64,000 nucleotides of DNA from Streptomyces marianii (GCF_005795905.1 NZ_VAWE01000001.1:1612001-1676000); one strand, 5' to 3'. Numbered from the stretch's first letter, positions 54,054 to 62,751 are shown. Numbers and translations: made by a program. Notes: generated by a model not told the origin, from the sequence alone.

Positions 54054-54195
54054 GCTCGGGGAGGGACGGCGGATGCGTTGCGGTCCCGCTCGGGGAGGGA
54101 CGGCGGATGCGCTGCGGTCCCGCTCGGGGAGGGACGGCGGATGCGTTGCGGTCCCGCTCGGGGAGGGACAGCGGATGCGTTGCGGTCCCGCTCGG
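54054..54195. repeat. Four 34-bp iterons upstream of the SDR-phr-litR operon
   Basis: A 34-bp unit beginning GCTCGGGGAGGGACGGCGGA occurs four times in tandem (54054, 54088, 54122, 54156), with one or two changes, then a partial fifth copy. They begin 85 bases before the SDR start. They are not CRISPR-like because there are no spacers. Confidence 0.93.
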
Positions 54196-54395
54196 AAACC
54201 GCGTGGGACCGCGCAGCGCCGACGCGGCCGCTCCACCGGTGCCCCGGCTGCTCCCGGCCGACCGGCGGGCCGTCTTCCGCCGTTGCCGCGCGAGCGGGAC
54301 GGGACGGGGGCGGGAGCGTGCCGGGCGGCGCTCGGGACGGCCGCGGGCAGGGCCCCGGCCGAGGTTTGCGCCACGCACCCCCGGTCAGACGCAGA

Positions 54396-54407
54396 ACACG
54401 TACGTGT
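54396..54407. promoter_or_regulatory. 12-bp palindrome upstream of an RsbW-like gene
   Basis: ACACGTACGTGT is a perfect palindrome 28 bases before the ATG at 54435. A repressor operator is plausible; no family assignment is made. Confidence 0.4.
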
Positions 54408-54434
54408 CGTCGCGTACGCAAGGAGCGGTGGAGG

Positions 54435-54872
54435 ATGTCTGCTGATGAAATGACCGGGACCAACCGCCCGGAAGCCGTGCTGCCGCGCACCCCCTCACAG
54501 GCGCGCACCAGGGTGGAGGCGTTGCTGCGGGAGTGGCTGCTCCCCGCCGGCGGGGCTCCCGACGACACGCACGTGGTCGGCGACGCCGTCCTCGTGACGT
54601 CCGAGCTCGTGACCAATGCCCTCCGGCACGGCGGCGGTCTGACGAGCTTCGACGTCGAGATGACCGACCAGGGCTGCCGGGTGAGCGTCGGCGACCGCAG
54701 CGACCGGCTCCCGGAGCTCGCCTCCTCCCGGGACGACAGCGGCAGGCTCCGCGTCGGGGGGCACGGCTGGCGCGTGATCCGCAGGCTGGCGCGGAGTATC
54801 ACGATCACCCCGGAGTCACACGGGGGGAAGCGCGTGAGCGTGCTGATCTCTCTGGCCCGAGGCGCGGCGTAG
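54435..54872 (+). CDS. RsbW-like ATP-binding kinase
   Basis: A 145-residue HATPase_c protein. The N-box is VTSELVTNALRHGGGLTSFDVEM, and the ATP-lid motif is LRVGGHGWRVIRRLARS. AAGGAG is nine bases upstream of ATG 54435; the GGAGG touching the ATG is too close. Similar in plan to the protein at 56.1 kb, and divergent from the light operon across the 34-bp repeats. It is probably a sigma-regulating or orphan regulatory kinase of the type abundant in Streptomyces. Confidence 0.85.
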   Translation: MSADEMTGTNRPEAVLPRTPSQARTRVEALLREWLLPAGGAPDDTHVVGDAVLVTSELVTNALRHGGGLTSFDVEMTDQGCRVSVGDRSDRLPELASSRDDSGRLRVGGHGWRVIRRLARSITITPESHGGKRVSVLISLARGAA

Positions 54873-55175
54873 GGCCCGGGCGGGCCGTACCGGCCGGGCG
54901 CCCGCGGTACGCGGACGCAACGCGACGTCTTCCCGGACGCCCCGCGACTCCCCGGGTGCTCCGCGGTCTCCGGGTACTCCGTGGCTCCCGGGCACCCCTT
55001 CCGCCTCCGGGGTGCCCCGCAGTCGAAACCGAGCCCTCCGCCTCGGTGAACACCCTTCGTGGAGCGGATGTTTACCCGCAGCGACGCCGGTAACGCTCAG
55101 TAGTACATGGTCACCGAGGGAGACGAATGCTTACCGACAGATCCCTTGGGACAGATCCCCGCAGAGGAGGAAGTC

Positions 55176-55712
55176 ATGTCGATCAGTGCGCTGGCCATCC
55201 TCGGGGTGGCGGCCGTCATGATCCTCGCACTCGCCATGGCACGGCCCGTGCGGCGCGCACACCCCGGGCGCTTCCGTCATCGGCTCGTCACGCCGCGGCT
55301 CAAGCCGATGAGCCGGAGCGAGGCCGAGCAGTACCTGGCCCAATGGGCCGTGATCTCGGGCCAGTTCGTGGAGTCGCCCGGCGGGGCGACCATCAGGGCC
55401 CATGAACTGCTGGAGACGGTGGCCACCGCGCGCGGCCTCCCCACCGCTTCGCACGAACTCCGGACGCGCGCCCTGGGCACCCTCTTCCCCGGTCACGCCG
55501 AGGCCGCCGGCCGACTGCGCGCCGCCTCGGGGCAGGCGGCGGCGGGGAAGGCGGACGCCGAGAGCCTGCGACAGGCCATGCTGGCGGGCCGCGCGCTGCT
55601 CACGGAGTTGCTGGCCGCGGCGCCCCGCGTCCCCGACATCGCCTCCGTCCCGCAGCGGGGGGTCCCGGCCGGGCGAGTTCCGCCGCAGCGCTCGGCAACC
55701 CTCCATCCGTGA
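55176..55712 (+). CDS. Membrane-anchored protein of unknown function
   Basis: A 178-residue protein from ATG 55176 with GAGGAGG five bases upstream. One N-terminal helix (ISALAILGVAAVMILALAM) is followed by a positively charged stretch RPVRRAHPGRFRHRL, so the rest is probably cytosolic. The segment MSRSEAEQYLAQWAVISGQFVESPGGATIRAHELLETVATARGLP looks helical and occurs in small streptomycete membrane proteins. No function can be named. Direct 9-bp repeats begin right after its stop. A weak SigB-like match (GTTT-N14-CGGTAA, 55070-55093) lies upstream. Confidence 0.65.
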   Translation: MSISALAILGVAAVMILALAMARPVRRAHPGRFRHRLVTPRLKPMSRSEAEQYLAQWAVISGQFVESPGGATIRAHELLETVATARGLPTASHELRTRALGTLFPGHAEAAGRLRAASGQAAAGKADAESLRQAMLAGRALLTELLAAAPRVPDIASVPQRGVPAGRVPPQRSATLHP

Positions 55713-55820
55713 GAGGTCCGTGCCTCCGTGCGATCCGTGCGATCCGTGCGGTCCGTGAGGTCCGTGAGGTCCGTGAGGTCCGTGAGGTCCGTACGTCAGT
55801 GAGATCCGTACGTCAGTGAG
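55713..55820. repeat. 9-bp and 18-bp direct repeats after the membrane-protein gene
   Basis: Units GATCCGTGC, GGTCCGTGA and similar recur about nine times, followed by two copies of a unit around GATCCGTACGTCAGTGA. They fill the start of a 430-base gap that has no other supported feature. Confidence 0.85.
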
Positions 55821-56145
55821 GTGCGCCGTCAGCCCGTCGTGAGATCCGCTGTTCGACGGCATCCACGCCAACGCGGGAGGCCGCGTGCCCGTGAGGTCCG
55901 CCCGTCTCCGACGCGGTTCCGTGGAGAACGGCCCCACAGCCCACGTGCGGCGCCGGAGCGGCGCGTCCCCGACCAGGGGCCGCGCCGCTCCGCACTCCCG
56001 GGAGGGCGATCGGGGGCCGGCAGCAGTGCCTCGGGGAACCGCCCGAGACGGACGACACCGCGCGAACACCCTTCGGCCGCTGGGTGAAGAAGGCATCCTT
56101 CTGGGTAAGCGGCGTTCTCGAACGAAGAATTGCGCGGGGGTGAAC

Positions 56146-56586
56146 ATGCTGTCAGGCGACGTGGCCGGCGAGCGGCACCAGCCTTCGCGGCCCTCGGTGC
56201 CGACGGGCGCGTCCGCCGCCCGCGGTCGGGTCGAACGGCTGCTGGAGGACCGTTTCCGGGAAGCGCCCCAAGTCCGGCCGCAGGCCGCGGTGCTGACGGA
56301 TGCTCTGCTGGTCACCTCGGAGCTGGTGACCAACGCGATCCGGCACGGAGGCGGGGTCACCGGCTTCGCGGCACGGGTGACCGACGAAGGGCTGGAGCTG
56401 ACGGTGCGGGACCGCAACCCCGCCGTGCCCGTCGTGCGCCTCCGACCGGACGGGCAGACGTTCCCCGTGGGCGGCTACGGCTGGCCCCTCGTCCAACGAC
56501 TCGCCACACGCATCCACATCACCCCGCTGCGCGAGGGGAAGAGCATCACGGTCCTGCTCCCCCTCGGCCCGCGCTCTCCGGCCTGA
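56146..56586 (+). CDS. RsbW-like ATP-binding kinase
   Basis: A 146-residue HATPase_c protein with N-box VTSELVTNAIRHGGGVTGFAARV and lid FPVGGYGWPLVQRLATRI. It shares the layout of the kinase at 54.4 kb, including DALLVTSELVTNA. The N-terminal 25 residues are disordered. It is the third stand-alone RsbW-like protein in the window. No STAS or sigma gene is adjacent. Confidence 0.85.
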   Translation: MLSGDVAGERHQPSRPSVPTGASAARGRVERLLEDRFREAPQVRPQAAVLTDALLVTSELVTNAIRHGGGVTGFAARVTDEGLELTVRDRNPAVPVVRLRPDGQTFPVGGYGWPLVQRLATRIHITPLREGKSITVLLPLGPRSPA

Positions 56587-56824
56587 ACCAGCACGTCATT
56601 CAGGCTGATGTGCGCCGGATGACGGCGGTTGCATGGGAAAGCCGCGTGCCGGCCGAACCGCCCAGCTCCCGGGTGCCCCGGCGGGCCACCGACGGATCAT
56701 CGGCCCCGGAGCAGGGGCCCAGGGACGTCGCGCGACACGTCCGGCTCCCCTGTCGCCCGTGACGCCCGCCCCGCGTCACCACCCGCGGGCGTCCGTGCCC
56801 CGCGAGCCCGGGGTACATTTGCTG

Positions 56825-57012
56825 ATGAGCGGCCGGGTCGTCCGCGGCCACCCGTCCGGCACCGCGCAGGACGTGCAGGACACCATGGAGTTCAGTGCCC
56901 TGCACGGGATCCGCCGGACGATCGGACCGTGCCGCTGGGCCGGGCCGACGAGGCGTACCGGAAGATGATGTCGGGCAGCGCGCGCTTCCGCATGGTGCTC
57001 ACCACCGGCTGA
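56825..57012 (+). pseudogene. Zinc-type alcohol dehydrogenase, C-terminal remnant
   Basis: One frame gives MSGRVVRGHPSGTAQDVQDTMEFSALHGIR; a second frame continues VPLGRADEAYRKMMSGSARFRMVLTTG. Together they match the last 60-70 residues of AdhP-like dehydrogenases (GTAxDVQDTMEFSALHGIRP and EAYxKMMSGxARFRxVLTTG). There is a frameshift between them and nothing of the catalytic domain remains. Confidence 0.75.
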
Positions 57013-57130
57013 CGGGCCGGCACCCGGCGATGCGCCGACCCAGCCGTCCCCGGGCCCGCTCCGCGCGAGCCTGCGGCGGCGGCACCGACCGCGACGCTTT
57101 CCCCCGCACCCTCTTGAGCGGATGTGACAC

Positions 57131-57940
57131 ATGACCACTGCACGAGACCTGATGATCACCGCCATGGACGTGGCGCCCAGCCGCCCCGTCACGCAGGGCG
57201 ATCTGTCGCTCGCGCTCGCGGGAGCGGAGGTCGTCGACCTGCTCGCCGCCGAGGCCGTCACCCTGGACGGCGACCGCATCGTGCCCGGTCTCGGACCCGC
57301 CACGGGCGATCCGCTGCTGGCCCAGGCCGTGTCGTCGCTGGTCCGCGAGGCGCCGTACGAGCTCGTCGGCGACTGGCTCTGGCGACGGGGCAGGGGCCTG
57401 TCCGCGGCGTATCTGGCCGCGCTCGAGGCGGAGGGGCTGTTCGGCCGGCCACGCCGCCGCGGGCTGCGCTTCCGGGCCGGCCGCGAGGCGCCGGCAGATT
57501 CGGCGGACCGGCGGGCGGCGGCGGAACGTCTGGCCTCGGACGAGCCGGTCCTGGCCGCGCTCGCGTCGGCCGTCGGAATCCGCGACGACGGCGTGGGCGG
57601 CGGCGAGGAGGGACCGGACCGCGAGAAACCCGTCCACCCCGAGAGCCCCGAGAGCCCCGAGAACCCGGAGAACCCCGAAACCGGGTACGAGGGCCGGCAC
57701 GAGACCGGGAGCGGGGCCGGAACCGGGAGCGAGGGCGGCCGTGGGACCGGCGGTGACAGGGCGGGCGACGGGACCGGGACGGGCGGGCTCCAGGAGGGCT
57801 CCGGTGGCTTCCCGAGCGTGTCCGACGACGTGGACACGGTGCTCGCGGCCGTGCTCGACGCGCTGACGCAGTTGGAGGCCATGAGGCAGCGTCGCTCCGT
57901 CGAGCAGGCCGCGTTCGACAACATCTGGCGAGGCGACTGA
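57131..57940 (+). CDS. GPP34 (GOLPH3/Vps74-like) family protein
   Basis: A 269-residue protein. Residues 1-110 and the C-terminal 45 match the actinobacterial GPP34 family: TARDLMITAMDVAPSRPVTQGDLSLALAGAEVVDLLAAEAVTLDGDRIVPG and LAAVLDALTQLEAMRQRRSVEQAAFDNIWRGD. Between them (about 165-235) is a low-complexity insert encoded by short repeats (PESPESPENPENPET, then Gly/Thr-rich). In eukaryotes GOLPH3 binds phosphoinositides; the bacterial role is unknown. Streptomycetes have several paralogs. Confidence 0.85.
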   Translation: MTTARDLMITAMDVAPSRPVTQGDLSLALAGAEVVDLLAAEAVTLDGDRIVPGLGPATGDPLLAQAVSSLVREAPYELVGDWLWRRGRGLSAAYLAALEAEGLFGRPRRRGLRFRAGREAPADSADRRAAAERLASDEPVLAALASAVGIRDDGVGGGEEGPDREKPVHPESPESPENPENPETGYEGRHETGSGAGTGSEGGRGTGGDRAGDGTGTGGLQEGSGGFPSVSDDVDTVLAAVLDALTQLEAMRQRRSVEQAAFDNIWRGD

Positions 57941-58130
57941 CGCGGCGGCGGTGCCGGACCCCCGTCACCGGTCCGTCCGCCGCCCCGCCCGCTCTCCGGC
58001 CTTCCGAGACGGCCGTCCGGCACCCCGGCGCAACGCGGGAGCGGCCGGAGCCGTACCGGCCCGCATCCGGAACGGCCGGTCGGCATCCCCGGGTACGACC
58101 GCGTCTGCGGCCGCCGCGATCGGAGCGGCT

Positions 58131-59603
58131 TCAGGAGACGGCGTCCCGGACCGGCTGACGGCCGTGCGGGCGGGCCAGGTTGTCCGGGAGCAGGACGAGC
58201 CTGAGCTGCTCCTCCGTCAGCAGGCCCTTGGCGAGGACGAGTTCGTGCACGCTGCGGCCGGAGCTCAGCGCCTCCTGGGCGACGGCGGTGGCCTGTTCGT
58301 AGCCGATGTGCGGGTTGAGCGCGGTCGCCAGGCCGATGGAGCGGGTGACGAGGGCTGCGAGGTGGTCCCGGTTGGCGGTGATGCCCGTGACGCAGCGCTC
58401 GGCGAGCGTCAGGCAGCCGGCCCGCAGATGGGTCAGGCTCTTCAGCAGACTGTGGGCGATCAGCGGTTCGAAGGCGTTGAGCTGGAGCTGCCCCGCCTCG
58501 GCCGCCATGGTCACCGCCATGTCGTTCCCGATGACCTCGAAGGCGATCTGGTTGACGACCTCGGGGACCACGGGGTTCACCTTGCCGGGCATGATGCTCG
58601 AACCCGCCTGCACCGGCGGCAGGTTGATCTCGGCGAAGCCGGCCCGCGGGCCGCAGGACAGCAGCCGCAGGTCGTTGCAGGTCTTGGAGAGCTTGACGGC
58701 GATCCGCTTGAGGACGCCGGACAGCTGGACGAACGCGCCGGCGTCCTGGGTGGCCTCGACGAGGTCCTCGGCGACGGTCAGCGGCAGGCCGGTGATGGTC
58801 CGCAGGTTCCGGGCCGCCAGCGCCGCGTACCGCGGGTGGGCGTTGAGTCCGGTACCGATGGCCGTGCCGCCGAGGTTGATCTCCCGGATGAGCTCACGGG
58901 CCTCGGTGAGTCGCTTGTGGTCCTCGCCGAGCATGACGGCGTATGTCGCGAACTCCTGGCCCAGGGTCATCGGGACCGCGTCCTGGAGCTGCGTACGGCC
59001 CATCTTGAGGACGTCCGCGAACTCCGCCGCCTTCGTGTCGAAGGCCCCGCGCAGCACCTCCATGGCGTCCAGCAGCCGCTGGGCGGCGAGGTCGAGGGCG
59101 ATCTTCACGGCGGTGGGGTAGACGTCGTTGGTGCTCTGGCCGGCGTTGACGTCCTCCAGCGGGTGCAGCCGGGCGTACTCGCCCTTGCGGTGGCCGAGGA
59201 GTTCCAGGGCCCGGTTGGCGACGACCTCGTTGGCGTTCATGTTCGTCGAGGTGCCCGCACCGCCCTGGATCACGTCGACGACGAACTCGCGGTGCAGCTT
59301 CCCGGCCCGTATCTCCTCGCACGCCGCCACGACCGCGTCCGCCTTGGCGGGGTCCAGGAGCCCGAGTTCACGGTTGGCGAGTGCCGCGGCCTGCTTGACG
59401 GAGGCGAGGGCGGTGACGAGGTCCGGGTAGGCCGAGACGGCGGTGCCGGTGATGGGGAAGTTCTCGGCGGCCCGCAGGGTGTGGATGCCGTAGTAGGCGT
59501 CCGCGGGGACGTCGCGGTCGCCGAGCAGATCGTGCTCGCGGCGGAACGCGCCGGGGGCCTCGTCGCGCGGGTCGTCGGGGTGGGCCTGGTCGTGCGTGGG
59601 CAT
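58131..59603 (-). CDS. aspA: Aspartate ammonia-lyase
   Basis: A 490-residue member of the fumarase/aspartase family. The signature GSSIMPGKVNPVVPEVVNQ (about 327-345) holds the catalytic serine. Other marks are YYGIHTLRAAENFPITG near the N-terminus and GGAGTSTNMNANEVVANRALELLG (about 110-133), which aspartases share with fumarase C; the LRAAENFPITG form favours aspartase. It converts aspartate to fumarate and ammonia. It follows the asparaginase gene on the same strand after 178 bases, so asparagine could be taken to fumarate. Confidence 0.92.
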   Translation of the reverse strand: MPTHDQAHPDDPRDEAPGAFRREHDLLGDRDVPADAYYGIHTLRAAENFPITGTAVSAYPDLVTALASVKQAAALANRELGLLDPAKADAVVAACEEIRAGKLHREFVVDVIQGGAGTSTNMNANEVVANRALELLGHRKGEYARLHPLEDVNAGQSTNDVYPTAVKIALDLAAQRLLDAMEVLRGAFDTKAAEFADVLKMGRTQLQDAVPMTLGQEFATYAVMLGEDHKRLTEARELIREINLGGTAIGTGLNAHPRYAALAARNLRTITGLPLTVAEDLVEATQDAGAFVQLSGVLKRIAVKLSKTCNDLRLLSCGPRAGFAEINLPPVQAGSSIMPGKVNPVVPEVVNQIAFEVIGNDMAVTMAAEAGQLQLNAFEPLIAHSLLKSLTHLRAGCLTLAERCVTGITANRDHLAALVTRSIGLATALNPHIGYEQATAVAQEALSSGRSVHELVLAKGLLTEEQLRLVLLPDNLARPHGRQPVRDAVS

Positions 59604-59663
59604 GGCGCTGGGGACTTTCGTGTCGGGTGACTACGCAGGGGAGGTGGCGAGGGAGGGGCGGGG

Positions 59664-59789
59664 CGGGGATGCGGGCGGGAGCGGGTGCTACACCCGGGAC
59701 GGGATGCGGGCGGGAGCGGGGCCGCACCCAGGTCGGGGATGCGGGCGGGAGCGGGGCCGCACCCAGGTCGGGAGCGGGTGCTACACCCG
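59664..59789. repeat. Repeats and twin hairpins between asparaginase and aspartase genes
   Basis: A GATGCGGGCGGGAGCGGG unit recurs three times, and the perfect small hairpin CGGGTG-CTA-CACCCG occurs twice (59682-59696 and 59775-59789). The second copy overlaps the asparaginase stop codon. Confidence 0.8.
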
Positions 59790-60800
59790 CGCCAGGTCCG
59801 CGGGCCGGACGTCTGCGGCCGCCGGTTCGCCGAGCGCATGGCGCAGCACCCGTTCCCGCTCCCGGGGGTCCGCGGTGGCGAGCAGCGCGCTCAGCACGGC
59901 GATCCGGGCCTGCCCGGCACGGAACGTGCCGGTCGGCACGGCGCCCGCGGCCACCAGGTCGACGGCGCCGCCGTGCGTGTAGATCTCGGTGACCGGGCCG
60001 GCCTGGACCCGGGTGGTCAGGGCGACGAGCACGCCGCGGGAGGTGGCGGCGGCGACGGCCTCGGCGATCTCCGGGGTCGCGTTCCCGGCCCCGGTGGCCA
60101 CCAGGACGACGCCCTGGGCCCCCGCGTCCAGCGCGGCGTCGAACAGCAGGGCGTCCGCGTCGCAGTGATGCATGACCATGTCGACGCGGGGGGCCGTCTC
60201 CGGGACGGCGGGCAGCGCGAGCGCGGCGGGGCGCTCCGGCCGGCGCAGTACGGACACCCGGCCGAAACCGACGTTGCCGAGGCGGGTGCCGGAGGGGTCG
60301 GCGAAGGCGTCGGGGGCGAGGGTCTGCGTCTTGACCGTGCCGCGGGCCGGGTGCACCTTGCCGTCGAAGGCGATCACGACGCCCAGACCGCGGGTCGTCG
60401 CGGCGGTCAGCAGGGCGTCGTGGAGATTGCCGGGACCGTCGCCGTCCGTCGCCCCGAGCGGGAGCTGCGCGCCGGTGAAGACCACCGGTCGCGGGTCGTC
60501 GTGGTGGAGGTCCACGAGGAAGGCGGACTCCTCGAGCGTGTCGGTGCCGTGGGTGACGACGATTCCGTCGACACCGGGGTCCGCGAGCACCTCGTGGACC
60601 GTGCGGAGGAGGGTCAGCTGATGGTGGGTGGTGAGCCGGGGGCTGTTCACACTGAAGAGGTCCACGACCTCGACGCTGATGCCCTCCGGCAGCGGGGCGG
60701 TGGCCATGACCTCTCCCCCGTTCGCGTCGGCGGCGAAACCGGAACCCTGCCAGCGGCTGGCTATCGTCCCTCCGGTGCTGATGACGACCATGCGTCCCAC
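59781..60800 (-). CDS. L-asparaginase
   Basis: A 339-residue asparaginase/glutaminase-family protein. It has GRMVVISTGGTIAS near the N-terminus (first active-site threonine) and DGIVVTHGTDTLEESAFLVDL (second site, T-D pair). FTGAQLPLGATDGDGPGNLHDAL and the C-terminal VVLVATGAGNATPEIAEA complete the fold. GTG 60800 is selected by AGGAGG seven bases upstream. It has no signal peptide, so it is probably cytoplasmic. It heads the operon with aspA, divergent from an AsnC regulator. Confidence 0.9.
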   Translation of the reverse strand: MGRMVVISTGGTIASRWQGSGFAADANGGEVMATAPLPEGISVEVVDLFSVNSPRLTTHHQLTLLRTVHEVLADPGVDGIVVTHGTDTLEESAFLVDLHHDDPRPVVFTGAQLPLGATDGDGPGNLHDALLTAATTRGLGVVIAFDGKVHPARGTVKTQTLAPDAFADPSGTRLGNVGFGRVSVLRRPERPAALALPAVPETAPRVDMVMHHCDADALLFDAALDAGAQGVVLVATGAGNATPEIAEAVAAATSRGVLVALTTRVQAGPVTEIYTHGGAVDLVAAGAVPTGTFRAGQARIAVLSALLATADPRERERVLRHALGEPAAADVRPADLARV

Positions 60801-60954
60801 GGTGCGTCCTCCTTCGTGCGGCGTCGTGCCGCAGTGGGGCGGCTGTTCCGACGGGGCACGCGGCCCGGCCTCGCTCATGGCGCCGGCCGGGCAGCGCCCC
60901 ATGGCTGGCTCCGGGGGGTGGCCGGAGCAGTCGACGCAATCATAGGAGTTACAG

Positions 60955-61015
60955 GGCGCAATTTGATCGCTGCTTCAACCCTGCCTGGCCGAGAAGTGTG
61001 GGGGATAATTGCGCC
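60955..61015. promoter_or_regulatory. Inverted repeat in the asparaginase-asnC divergent region
   Basis: GGCGCAATT (60955-60963) and AATTGCGCC (61007-61015) are perfectly complementary, 43 bases apart, in a locally AT-rich region. The right arm abuts the AsnC start codon. This fits a pair of half-sites for an Lrp/AsnC regulator controlling both directions. Confidence 0.65.
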
Positions 61016-61471
61016 ATGGACGAGATCGACAGGGCAATCTTGCGCGAGCTCCAGAACGACGGCCGGCTGAGCAACCAGGAGTTGGCGCAGCGCGTCGGCC
61101 TCACGCCGTCGCCCTGCATGCGCCGCGTACGGCAGCTGGAGCAGGACGGCGTGATCCAGGGCTACCGGGCGGTGATCGACCCCGATGCGGTCGACCGGGG
61201 GTTCGAGGTGCTGGTCTCCATCGAGGTGGCGCGCGACCGCGAGGTGGTCGAGTCCTTCGAGTCGGCCCTGCAGGACATCCCGGACGTCATCGAGGCGCAC
61301 CGCCTGTTCGGCAGCCCGGGGTGCCTGCTGCGGATCGCGGTGAGCGATCTCCGCGCCTACGAACGGCTGTGGATCGAGAAGCTGACGGCGCTGTCCGGCG
61401 TCACCGAGGTCAACTCCCAGATCATCATGAAGCGCATCAAGGAAGCCCGGGGACTTCCGGTGGACGGCTGA
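61016..61471 (+). CDS. Lrp/AsnC-family regulator
   Basis: A 151-residue protein from ATG 61016 (GGGGGA ten bases upstream). The N-terminal HTH is DEIDRAILRELQNDGRLSNQELAQRVGLTPSPCMRRVRQLEQDGVIQGYRAVIDPDAV, a typical Lrp form. The RAM domain has FEVLVSIEVARDREVVESFESALQDIPDVIEAHRLFGSPGCLLRIAVSDL. It probably responds to asparagine or aspartate and regulates the divergent asparaginase-aspartase operon. Confidence 0.92.
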   Translation: MDEIDRAILRELQNDGRLSNQELAQRVGLTPSPCMRRVRQLEQDGVIQGYRAVIDPDAVDRGFEVLVSIEVARDREVVESFESALQDIPDVIEAHRLFGSPGCLLRIAVSDLRAYERLWIEKLTALSGVTEVNSQIIMKRIKEARGLPVDG

Positions 61472-61892
61472 GGCGGTCCACGCGGGGTTCCGGCGGGCCC
61501 GGCACGCAGTACGGCCGCCGGCCGGCGCGCCAGGTGCCTGCCCGGCATCCGCCGTATGTCCTCCCCTGTCCTCCCCGTCCAGCAGCACCCGCCCCGTGGT
61601 GGGGCGCAGCCCCGGCAGACCGTGCGCAACGGGCGGACAGCAGGAACTTCGGGCGTGTGCCCATCATGGGAGTGGGTCCTCTCACCGCGGTAGGGAGCCG
61701 GAGGGCGGCCGGGCCCCGGCGGGTCCGGGCGCGGTCGCGCCGGACCGCCGGGGAGGAGCTACCGGCGCCGCTCCGGAGGAACGGTCGCTACGGTCGGCGG
61801 AAGTGGTGGGACGTCAGTCGGAAGCGGGCGTACGCCGCCTGACGCGGTCGCACGTCCGCAGGGCGCGCTCGTGAGGCGAGGGGCCCGCCGGC
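61472..61892. other. Intergenic stretch without recognised content
   Basis: About 420 bases between the AsnC gene and the convergent ferredoxin-like gene. No conserved frame, hairpin terminator or repeat was identified with confidence. Confidence 0.5.
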
Positions 61893-62294
61893 TCAGCCGG
61901 CGTCACGGAGCCGCCCGGAACGGACGCGCCGTGGCGGGGTGAAGGCGTACAGCCCGAGGATGTCCGGCATCTCGGCGAGCCCCGGCCCGCCCGCGCGTAC
62001 CCACGCGGCCACGTCCTCGGTCGCGGCCGGATCGTTCACCAGTCCGAACCAGACCGGACGCCCGCCCGCGGCCCGGCCCTCGGCCGACGGCTGCACGACG
62101 ACGACGTTCGCCTGGTCGCACACGTCCAGGCAGTCGGAGATCCGCACCGGCGCCTGTTCCGCGAGACGCGCGGTCTGCTGCGCGTGGTCGACTCCGGTCA
62201 CCTTGGGACTGCCGCAGCAGCAGTCCCGGCACACGACGACCCGGCACGGCACCGGGCCGGTGTCCACTGGTCCCCTGGGCACGACGACAAGCAC
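61893..62294 (-). CDS. (2Fe-2S) thioredoxin-like ferredoxin, B12-riboswitch controlled
   Basis: A 133-residue protein from GTG 62294. The cysteine pattern VVCRDCCCGSPKV then ISDCLDVCDQANVVVV matches thioredoxin-fold [2Fe-2S] ferredoxins, with an extra pair of cysteines near the first ligand. Homologues in actinobacteria lie beside cobalt-uptake or cobalamin genes. A cobalamin riboswitch lies directly upstream on the same strand, and its ribosome site is buried in a TCCCC-GGA-GGGGA hairpin (62295-62307). It is therefore expected to be repressed when B12 is abundant. No cobalt transporter is adjacent here. Confidence 0.82.
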   Translation of the reverse strand: MLVVVPRGPVDTGPVPCRVVVCRDCCCGSPKVTGVDHAQQTARLAEQAPVRISDCLDVCDQANVVVVQPSAEGRAAGGRPVWFGLVNDPAATEDVAAWVRAGGPGLAEMPDILGLYAFTPPRRVRSGRLRDAG

Positions 62295-62307
62295 TCCCCT
62301 CCGGGGA
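62295..62307 (-). promoter_or_regulatory. Hairpin sequestering the ferredoxin ribosome-binding site
   Basis: On the minus strand TCCCC-GGA-GGGGA folds over the GGAGG site right before the GTG start. This is a likely expression platform for the upstream riboswitch. Confidence 0.65.
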
Positions 62308-62329
62308 AATCCGCCCCAGTCAGCTCGAG

Positions 62330-62500
62330 GAGGCGACCGCGTGAGTCTCCTGGCTCTCGGGTCACCGCTCGCCCCGGCCTTCCCACCCGCATCCGGGCAG
62401 TGGTCCGTTCGGGGTCCGCTCGCCGATCACAGTGGCGGGACCGCGCCGGATTCACACCGGCTTCCTCGTTCCGCCGTCGCCTTTTACGGCGGACATCATC
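62330..62500 (-). ncRNA. Cobalamin (B12) riboswitch
   Basis: On the minus strand the aptamer core reads GGAAGCCGGTGTGAATCCGG, then CGGTCCCGCCACTGTGA, matching the GGAA-x-CGGTG-x-AATCCG and CCCGCxACTGT elements of cobalamin riboswitches. About 80 bases downstream the second conserved block GAGCCAGGAGACTC appears (complement of 62343-62356). Order, spacing and strand all agree with a class I/II cobalamin aptamer. It precedes the ferredoxin-like gene. Confidence 0.9.
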
Positions 62501-62751
62501 GCAGAATCCCGTGCCGTGTCCACGCCGCGTCCGGATCCGGCGGCCCGGACGACCCGTCACGCCCCGCGGCCGGGACCACGGAGAGCCGTCGGCCGTACCG
62601 CGAACGGACGCCCACCGGTGGCACCCGAACACCGGGCGAACCAGGCTGACAACACCACATACTGCAAAAAACGCGGTAATCAACCGGAAAACGAGGCAAA
62701 GGAACGGTAATGTTCGGCCCGGCGCAGCACTGACATCCAAGGAGTCCGGCG

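Noticed and set aside
54054..54195. 34-bp repeats as a CRISPR array
   Set aside because: The repeats are back to back with no spacers, and no cas genes are present.
56050..56146. SigB-type promoter before the RsbW-like gene at 56.1 kb
   Set aside because: GGGTAA is present but the nearest GNNT is 17 bases away, outside the usual spacing.
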